Assembly (NCBI GenBank): GCA_035275065.1
Contig: DATENM010000142.1
Span: forward strand, 1-63,129
Direction: 5' to 3'
Length of the DNA: 63,129 nucleotides
From: Blastocatellia bacterium
Lineage (GTDB): Bacteria > Acidobacteriota > Blastocatellia > UBA7656
Shown: in pieces, positions 57,301 through 63,129 of the stretch
How positions within the stretch are numbered: the first letter of the stretch is position 1
Layout: every line of letters begins with the position of its first letter
Position numbers and translations under genes: made by a program
Notes under the pieces: generated by a model
Seen by the model: the letters and a program-made list of their open reading frames with translations, nothing else
Databases searched by the model: none
Told to the model about the DNA's origin: nothing

Positions 57301-58323
57301 ATGGAAAAGGACATGCTGCTCCTCAAGGGAGATGAAGTCGAGTTCTTGCTCAAGGATCGCGAGGTGGAGTTGATTGAAAAGGTAGCTTTAGCCTACCAAG
57401 CACACGCAAACCAGTTGACATCACTGCCGCATTCCGTCTTCTTGCGTTTCCCCGGCAATGACAAAAACCGAATCATCGCCCTGCCGGCGTTCCTCGGTGA
57501 TGGATTCGGCGTGGCTGGCATCAAATGGGTTTCCTCCTTTCCCGGCAATGCAGAGCTAGGCCTTGAACGGGCGTCGGCTGTCTTGATCCTAAATTCTATT
57601 AAAACCGGGCGTCCGGAAACCATTATCGAGGCGTCTATGATCAACGCCAAGCGCACCGCGGCGAGCGCGGCATTGGCGGCCAAGGTTTTATCGCAGGGTG
57701 AGACCGTCTATCGAGTAGGACTTGTCGGTTGCGGGCGGATCAACTTTGAAACGGCCAGGTTTCTGTTATCCGCGTTTGCCCTGGTGAAAGAGTTAGTCAT
57801 TTTCGACGTGGACGCGGGGCAGGCCACGATCTTCAAAGATAAGTGCAGCGGTTTTGTCGAAAACATTCAGGTCGCCGGCGATGTTCGAGAAGTTCTGGCG
57901 GCTTGTCCTGTTGTATCATTCGCCACAACTGCTTTGACCCCGTGGGTATCGGATCTGGACGAGTGCGCGCCGGGGTCTGTAATACTTCATACCTCGCTTC
58001 GCGACCTTTCGCCGCAGGTGATCCTCTCTTATGACAATGTTGTAGACGATCTTGATCATGTGACTCGGGCCCAGACTTCGGTTCACCTGGCTCGAGAGAG
58101 CGTTGGAAATAGCAGCTTTCTCAGGTGCACTCTCGGCGACATCCTGACGGGCAGAGCGGCGCCCCGAAAGGACGCTTCGGGAATTGTCGTCTTTAGTCCC
58201 TTTGGGCTAGGTATCCTCGACCTTGCCGTGGGTAAGTTTTGCTGTGATCTCGCCCGGAAAGGAGGGATCGGTTCGACCGTCAATTCGTTCTTCCCAGAGC
58301 GTTGGACGGAGCGGACTGTGTAA
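57301..58323 (+). CDS. sbnB: SbnB-type Dap synthase (ornithine cyclodeaminase family)
   Basis: The protein has 340 residues of the ornithine cyclodeaminase/mu-crystallin family in its SbnB branch. FLGDGFGVAGIKWVSSFPGN marks the substrate site; VGLVGCGRINFETARFLL is the dinucleotide-binding GxGxxN-type loop; APGSVILHTSLRDLSPQ and FSPFGLGILDLAVGKF follow. SbnB oxidatively splits the SbnA product to L-2,3-diaminopropionate plus 2-oxoglutarate. ATG 57301 opens the right-hand block, and sbnA follows its stop after 14 bp. It is the only sbnB in the window, so both sbnA copies would depend on it. Confidence 0.9.
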   Translation: MEKDMLLLKGDEVEFLLKDREVELIEKVALAYQAHANQLTSLPHSVFLRFPGNDKNRIIALPAFLGDGFGVAGIKWVSSFPGNAELGLERASAVLILNSIKTGRPETIIEASMINAKRTAASAALAAKVLSQGETVYRVGLVGCGRINFETARFLLSAFALVKELVIFDVDAGQATIFKDKCSGFVENIQVAGDVREVLAACPVVSFATTALTPWVSDLDECAPGSVILHTSLRDLSPQVILSYDNVVDDLDHVTRAQTSVHLARESVGNSSFLRCTLGDILTGRAAPRKDASGIVVFSPFGLGILDLAVGKFCCDLARKGGIGSTVNSFFPERWTERTV

Positions 58324-58337
58324 AGAAGATGGAAGTA

Positions 58338-59336
58338 ATGAGAAAAGGAATCATATCAGCCATAGGCTCGACACCCCTGGTCGAGATGACGGCGTTTTTT
58401 GGCGGCGCGACATTCCGGGTCTTCGGTAAGCTCGAAGCCCTCAACCCAGGCGGCAGTATCAAGGATCGGCCAGCATTCAAGATTATCGAGCGTGCCCTAG
58501 AAACCGGCGCAATACGACCGGGGTGGACCATTATTGAATCGAGTTCTGGAAACATGGGCATTGGACTCGCACAGGTGTGCCTCTACTACGGGCTGAGATT
58601 GATTTGTGTGGTTGACCCCAAGGTGACTTCTCAGAACCTCCGTCTCTTGCACGCCTATAGGGCCGAGACCGTCATGGTTTCGGATCCTGACCCGCTGACC
58701 GGAGAATTCCTCCAGGCCCGAATAGATCGAGTGCGGAGCCTACTCAACTCAATCGAGAATAGCTTTTGGCCCAATCAGTATTCAAACTCGTATAACTCAA
58801 TCGCACATCACCAGACGATGCACGAAATCGTCGAGGAACTTGGAAGGGAACCTGACTATCTCTTCTGCGCCACCAGCACGTGTGGAACCCTCAGAGGGTG
58901 CGCCGAATATGCCAAGAAACACAAGCTGGCAACTGCGGTGATCGCGGTCGATGCCGAGGGAAGCGTCATCTTCGGCGGATCAAAACAGAAGCGCTTGATT
59001 CCTGGTCACGGAGCTGCCGTAAGACCGCCGCTATTTGAACCGGACTTAGCAGACCGATGCGTTCACGTCAATGATCTGGACTGCATTGTCGGGTGTCGAA
59101 GGCTGGTCAGGCATGAGGCAATTTTGGCGGGCGGGTCGTCGGGAGCCATCATGATGGCGCTCGATAAAATCAAAGATGAAATCCCGCCGGGCGCCATCTG
59201 CGTGGTGATATTGCCAGATCGCGGCGAGCGATACATAGACACCATCTACTCGGATGACTGGGTGCGGGAACATTTCGGTGATGTGGTCTATTTGTGGGAG
59301 GGCTTGACTGAACGATCAATTGCCGGAGCGGCATGA
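58338..59336 (+). CDS. sbnA: SbnA-type Dap precursor synthase, copy 2
   Basis: The protein has 332 residues, a PLP enzyme of the cysteine-synthase fold. LNPGGSIKDRPA holds the PLP Lys; ESSSGNMGIGLAQ, STCGTLRGCAEY and LAGGSSGAIMMA follow. I chose ATG 58338 (MRKGIISAIGSTPLV) because AGAAG lies 9 bp upstream and copy 1 starts at the same point; ATG 58329 and 58302 are in frame but less likely. It makes the Glu-phosphoserine adduct that SbnB converts to Dap. It pairs directly with sbnB, unlike copy 1. Confidence 0.9.
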   Translation: MRKGIISAIGSTPLVEMTAFFGGATFRVFGKLEALNPGGSIKDRPAFKIIERALETGAIRPGWTIIESSSGNMGIGLAQVCLYYGLRLICVVDPKVTSQNLRLLHAYRAETVMVSDPDPLTGEFLQARIDRVRSLLNSIENSFWPNQYSNSYNSIAHHQTMHEIVEELGREPDYLFCATSTCGTLRGCAEYAKKHKLATAVIAVDAEGSVIFGGSKQKRLIPGHGAAVRPPLFEPDLADRCVHVNDLDCIVGCRRLVRHEAILAGGSSGAIMMALDKIKDEIPPGAICVVILPDRGERYIDTIYSDDWVREHFGDVVYLWEGLTERSIAGAA

Positions 59337-59498
59337 TCCCTTCCAAACTCGCCAGAATTTTTGCTTCCCTGCGGTGCTTCATCAATCCGGCCCGATTGAC
59401 CACGCGCAAAGCGACTGATCGAGCCGACCTGTGAATTCGAGCGAGGCTCAACCGTCCACGGGTTCACCCGTAAAACCTATTTTCAAGGAGATGCAACC

Positions 59499-60083
59499 AT
59501 GACTTGGAATGACCGAGATCGCGAAGACACGACCATCTACAAAGTCGTTGTGAATCATGAGGAGCAGTATTCAATATTGGCGGCGTACAAAGCCAATCCG
59601 CCGGGGTGGCGAGATGCTGGCAAGACCGGTCCGAAACAGGAATGCCTGGCCTACATTGAGGAAGTTTGGACCGATATGAGGCCGCTCAGCCTGAGGCTGA
59701 AGATGGAGGAATTCGCCAGGAACCCGCCGCCGCCGCCGCCGCCCGACCCTAATGCGCCGCGTGAGAGGAGTCTCGTCGAGCGTTTGTGTGAAGGCGAACA
59801 TGAAGTCGAAGTCGGACTGCGCCCCGAAAAGACCGTGAAATTGCTCAAAGAGGCAATCGACCGCGACTATGTTCATATCAAGTTTACGCAGACCAGGGGA
59901 GGAACGGAACTCGGGTTCCGCCTGGATCGCTCCACCTCCGATTTCAGTAATGCCGACTTTGAGAATGGAACCGGGACGGCCCACGTGGAGGGTAATCTCA
60001 CACTCGATTATGTGAATGTGAAATGCGTCGCCGACATTGATCTGAGCACGCTCGCGGGAAGAGGTCGGCTGATTATGGTCTGA
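59499..60083 (+). CDS. MbtH-like protein with proline linker and extra C-terminal domain
   Basis: The protein has 194 residues, against about 70 for a normal MbtH protein. Residues 1-72 are MbtH-like: YKVVVNHEEQYSI, NPPGWRDAGKTG and CLAYIEEVWTDMRPLSLR. The usual S-x-W-P is SILA here, so one conserved Trp is missing. A poly-proline linker (PPPPPPPDP) leads to a domain of about 105 residues (ERSLVERLCEGEHEV to GRGRLIMV) with several predicted beta strands that I do not recognise. MbtH proteins are activating partners of A domains. ATG 59499 follows AAGGAGA. It is upstream of the right-hand NRPS, whose A domain it probably assists. Confidence 0.8.
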   Translation: MTWNDRDREDTTIYKVVVNHEEQYSILAAYKANPPGWRDAGKTGPKQECLAYIEEVWTDMRPLSLRLKMEEFARNPPPPPPPDPNAPRERSLVERLCEGEHEVEVGLRPEKTVKLLKEAIDRDYVHIKFTQTRGGTELGFRLDRSTSDFSNADFENGTGTAHVEGNLTLDYVNVKCVADIDLSTLAGRGRLIMV

Positions 60084-60173
60084 ATCGGTGTCACTAGTAA
60101 TCTCGGTTTGACTTCGCCAGCCAACGCTCGAAACAGGGCGTGTCATTGGGTTCGGGCTCTCTTGGAGAGTACT

Positions 60174-63129
60174 GTGATTGCACGTAGTCCTATCGAAAGG
60201 TCATACCGCCTTACGCCAATGCAGCAGGGGATGCTGTTTCAGGGCTTGTCCGCGCCGGACGACGGTGTGTACGTCGCACAGACTGTATGCAAGTTGCCAT
60301 TGGACGTGGACCTTCGCGCTTTTGAGCAAGCTTGGCGGAGCGTAATCAATCGGCATGACATTTTAAGGACATGTTTCTTGTGGCAAGGTTTAAGCGAGCC
60401 TCTCCAAAAGGTATGCGAGGGTATTTCAGTACCCATCGAAATCCAGGATTGGGCCAGTGTTCCGGCCACCGATCAGGACGACCTTCTCCAATCCTTGCTG
60501 CTGCGTGAACGGAAGCGCGGGTTCAATTTCTCGACAGCACCATTGATGCGCATCACGTTATTGAAGCTGGCAGGTGATGAACACCTGTTTTTGTGGACAC
60601 ATCATCACATCCTGCTAGATGGTCGCTCGCGGCTGATCGTGATGAAGGAGGTCTCGCTCTTTTACGAAGCATATCGCCGCAACCAGAACCTGGAATTGCC
60701 GCCCCCACCCAGCTACGCGGATTACGTTGATTGGTTTTATCGGCAGGACCAATCCGATGCGGAACAGTATTGGTGGAATTTGCTAGAGACCTTCAGAACC
60801 CCGACGAAGTTGGAGTTGCCGTGGGAATCCGACGCGGGACAATCAGGAGAAAGATATCAAACCGTGCACTTCAGCCTTCCGGCAGAGGTCAAGGATTCTC
60901 TCCAACTGCTGGCGCAGTCAAAGAAGCTGACCATCAACTGGATCGTGCAAGCCGCATGGGCAGTGCTACTGTCCCGCTACAGCGGTCAAGAGGATGTGGT
61001 GTTCGGCGAAACGCGATCTGGTCGTCGCACGGATTTTGAAAGCGTCGGTTCTGTCGTCGGCCTCCTGATCAACACAGTCCCCATCCGCTTGCATGTCGAA
61101 GGACGCAAGACGTTCCTCAATCTGCTACAGGAGCTGAGAGACCAGCACGTGGCCATGAGGTCATACGAATGCACACCCTTGACCCGCATCCGAGCGGGCA
61201 GCGGACTCGACCGAGCCGCGGAACTCTTTCAGAGCCTTGTGGCCTTTGATGAATACAGCCCCGGTTCTGGGTTGCAGCGGGAAGGATGCGAATTGTGGTC
61301 GGGCGGTGTCTCGCGGCGCTGCCCTGTGCATTATCCCCTGGCAGTGGCTGGCTTCAGCAAGCCAGACCTCTCACTACGGGTTGAATATGATCGAAGATCG
61401 TATTCGGATGAGGCAGTGGGACGTTTAGTCGGACACCTAGCAACTTTGTTGGAAGAAGCGATCAGAGATCCGTATGCTCGCATTGCGGATTTGCCCCTTC
61501 TAACCGACACGGAGCAGCAAGCGCTGAAACAATGGAATCGGACGGCTGTAGACTATGCCGCGGACGCTTGCGTTCATCTACTAGTTGAGAAACAGGTGAC
61601 AACGGCACCAGACGCCGTCGCAGTGGTGTTCGAAGGTGACGTTTTGACTTATGCGGAGCTAAATCGCCGGGCCAATCAGCTAGCGCATTATCTGAGAAGA
61701 CTGGGCGTCGGGCCGGATGCGCGGGTGGCCATCTGTGCCGAACGAAGCCTGGAGATGATCACAGGTCTGTTAGGAACATTGAAGGCAGGAGGAGCATATG
61801 TACCGCTCGACCCAGCCTATCCCGCCGAGCGCCTGCGCTACATGCTGGAGGATAGCGCGCCGCTAGTGGTGCTGACGCAAGCGCATCTGAGAAACCTATT
61901 TGCCGGGATCGGCGAAGAGCTGCCGGTGCTGAATCTTGCCGAGGCGGCCCTGTGGGCAGGGTCGCCGGATATGAATCCGAAGCGGGCCGATGTTGGGCAC
62001 AGCCCCGCGAATCTAGCTTATGTGATTTACACCTCCGGCTCTACCGGCGCGCCGAAAGGCGTGGCCATTGAGCATCGCAGCCTGCTGAATTTGATTTGCT
62101 GGACCCGCAAATCCTTCGAGATAGAGCGCGGCGTGCGCTCGTCGAGTGTGGCCGGTTTTGGATTTGACGCCTTTACTTGGGAGGTCTGGCCGGCGCTCTG
62201 CGCGGGGGCGACCCTGCTGTTGCCGCCGCCGATGGTTGCACGCGATCCTGAGGCATTGCTCGCCTGGTGGGAGAGCAAGGAACCAGAAATCAGCTTCTTG
62301 CCAACCCCAATCGCAGAATTGGCTTTCGCTCAGGGGATCACCAACGCGCGCCAGCGTATCCTGTATGTCGGCGGCGATGTGTTACGCCGGCTGCCGGCGC
62401 AGGTGTCGCCGTTCATGCTGGTCAATAATTACGGACCGACGGAAGCGACGGTGGTAGCTACCTCAGGGCCTGTCGAGGATAACGCTATCGAGCCGACGAT
62501 TGGACGTCCAATAGCAAACACGCAGATCTACATATTGGATCAGCACCGACAGCCCGTGCCGATGGGCGTAGCGGGCGAACTGTACATCGGGGGAGCCGGA
62601 GTAGGCAGAGGATACCTGGGGCGACCGGAACAGACGGCGGAGCGATTTCTAGCCGACCCGTTTGTCGAGAGCAGTGGGCGGATGTATCGGAGCGGTGACC
62701 TGGCTAGATGGCGGGAAGACGGAAGGATTGAGTTTCTGGGAAGGGATGACTTTCAGGTCAAGATCCGAGGATACCGGATCGAATTAGGGGAGATTGAGGC
62801 GCGGCTAGCCGAACACGCCGGTGTGGGGGAAGTGGTGGTGATGGCGCGGGAAAATACGGTGGGCGACAAGCGGCTGGTAGCCTACTACACGCCTGTGGAG
62901 GCAAACGGGGAAGGATTAGGAGCGGAAGAGTTGCGAGCATATCTGGGAGATAAACTGCCAGAGTACATGCTGCCGACGGCCTATGTGCGGCTGGAGCGCT
63001 TGCCGTTGACGCCGAACGGGAAGGTGGATCGTCAGGCGCTGCCGGCGCCGCAAGGAGATGCGTATGTGGCGCGGGAATACGAAGTGCCGGTGGGCGAGAG
63101 CGAGACGGCGCTGGCGAAGATCTGGGCCG
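60174..63129 (+). CDS. NRPS, 3'-partial: C-A (Leu-like pocket), T beginning
   Basis: The frame opens at GTG 60174 (VIARSPIERSYRLTPMQQGMLF) after TTGGAGAG and is still open at the window end (985 residues). The condensation domain has THHHILLDGRSR. The A domain has YTSGSTGAPKGVA, NNYGPTEAT, YRSGD, GYRIELGEIEARL and NGKVDRQALP. By-eye pocket residues DAWFYGNVV(K) differ from the Leu code DAWFLGNVVK at one position. The last bases enter the linker to a carrier domain (PVGESETALAKIW). It follows the MbtH-like gene by 90 bp, so it is probably that protein's partner. Confidence 0.93.
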   Translation, partial: MIARSPIERSYRLTPMQQGMLFQGLSAPDDGVYVAQTVCKLPLDVDLRAFEQAWRSVINRHDILRTCFLWQGLSEPLQKVCEGISVPIEIQDWASVPATDQDDLLQSLLLRERKRGFNFSTAPLMRITLLKLAGDEHLFLWTHHHILLDGRSRLIVMKEVSLFYEAYRRNQNLELPPPPSYADYVDWFYRQDQSDAEQYWWNLLETFRTPTKLELPWESDAGQSGERYQTVHFSLPAEVKDSLQLLAQSKKLTINWIVQAAWAVLLSRYSGQEDVVFGETRSGRRTDFESVGSVVGLLINTVPIRLHVEGRKTFLNLLQELRDQHVAMRSYECTPLTRIRAGSGLDRAAELFQSLVAFDEYSPGSGLQREGCELWSGGVSRRCPVHYPLAVAGFSKPDLSLRVEYDRRSYSDEAVGRLVGHLATLLEEAIRDPYARIADLPLLTDTEQQALKQWNRTAVDYAADACVHLLVEKQVTTAPDAVAVVFEGDVLTYAELNRRANQLAHYLRRLGVGPDARVAICAERSLEMITGLLGTLKAGGAYVPLDPAYPAERLRYMLEDSAPLVVLTQAHLRNLFAGIGEELPVLNLAEAALWAGSPDMNPKRADVGHSPANLAYVIYTSGSTGAPKGVAIEHRSLLNLICWTRKSFEIERGVRSSSVAGFGFDAFTWEVWPALCAGATLLLPPPMVARDPEALLAWWESKEPEISFLPTPIAELAFAQGITNARQRILYVGGDVLRRLPAQVSPFMLVNNYGPTEATVVATSGPVEDNAIEPTIGRPIANTQIYILDQHRQPVPMGVAGELYIGGAGVGRGYLGRPEQTAERFLADPFVESSGRMYRSGDLARWREDGRIEFLGRDDFQVKIRGYRIELGEIEARLAEHAGVGEVVVMARENTVGDKRLVAYYTPVEANGEGLGAEELRAYLGDKLPEYMLPTAYVRLERLPLTPNGKVDRQALPAPQGDAYVAREYEVPVGESETALAKIWA

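Overview
The window is GC-rich bacterial DNA and most resembles an Acidobacteriota genome, probably the Blastocatellia lineage. That placement is inference. It rests on a signal-peptide/TPR/CHAT protein next to a large ECF-like sigma factor and a zinc-binding anti-sigma factor, BNR-repeat proteins, a decayed FtsX/MacB-type permease and a CusABC-type operon preceded by a small Cys/His-rich membrane protein. No rRNA, tRNA or CRISPR array was recognised.

Left block (1-17982, plus strand): part of a nonribosomal peptide locus. It holds an NRPS cut by the window start (A-T-C plus a decayed A domain), a CmlA-like diiron beta-hydroxylase, a four-gene FkbK/ACP/FkbI/FkbH cassette that makes a glycerate-derived (hydroxymalonyl-type) extender unit, an SbnA-type enzyme for 2,3-diaminopropionate (Dap), two C-A-T NRPS proteins and a membrane desaturase/hydroxylase. 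By-eye pocket codes suggest Asp (NRPS1), Glu-like (NRPS2) and Leu/hydrophobic (NRPS3). No PKS, O-methyltransferase or thioesterase lies in the window.

Middle block (about 18.2-57.3 kb) is accessory DNA: recombinase fossils, a complete IS982-type element with target duplication, an unrecognised three-gene cassette rich in coiled coils, then a minus-strand stretch that is the most interesting part. A membrane histidine kinase, a receiver protein and two sigma-54-type AAA+ proteins (one fused to a STAND NTPase and TPRs) lie directly upstream of a compact four-gene operon. That operon encodes a haem-oxygenase-like diiron oxidase, a VioC/AsnO-like Fe(II)/2-oxoglutarate hydroxylase, a Glu/Asp racemase-family protein and an EamA exporter. 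It looks like a small pathway that makes and exports a modified amino acid. Next come a SpoU methyltransferase, a BNR-repeat protein, a gingipain-like fragment, a c-type haem protein, the sigma/anti-sigma/CHAT group with a collapsed CHAT paralogue, a recombinase fossil, a heavy-metal RND efflux operon, a FecR protein and a 5'-truncated sialidase-like gene.

Right block (57301-63129, plus strand): sbnB, a second sbnA, an MbtH-like protein with an extra C-terminal domain, and another NRPS (C-A, Leu-like code) that runs off the window. The only sbnB is here and an sbnA is in each NRPS block, so the two may be halves of one pathway or two pathways sharing Dap supply.

All functional assignments come from reading motifs by eye; no database search was run.
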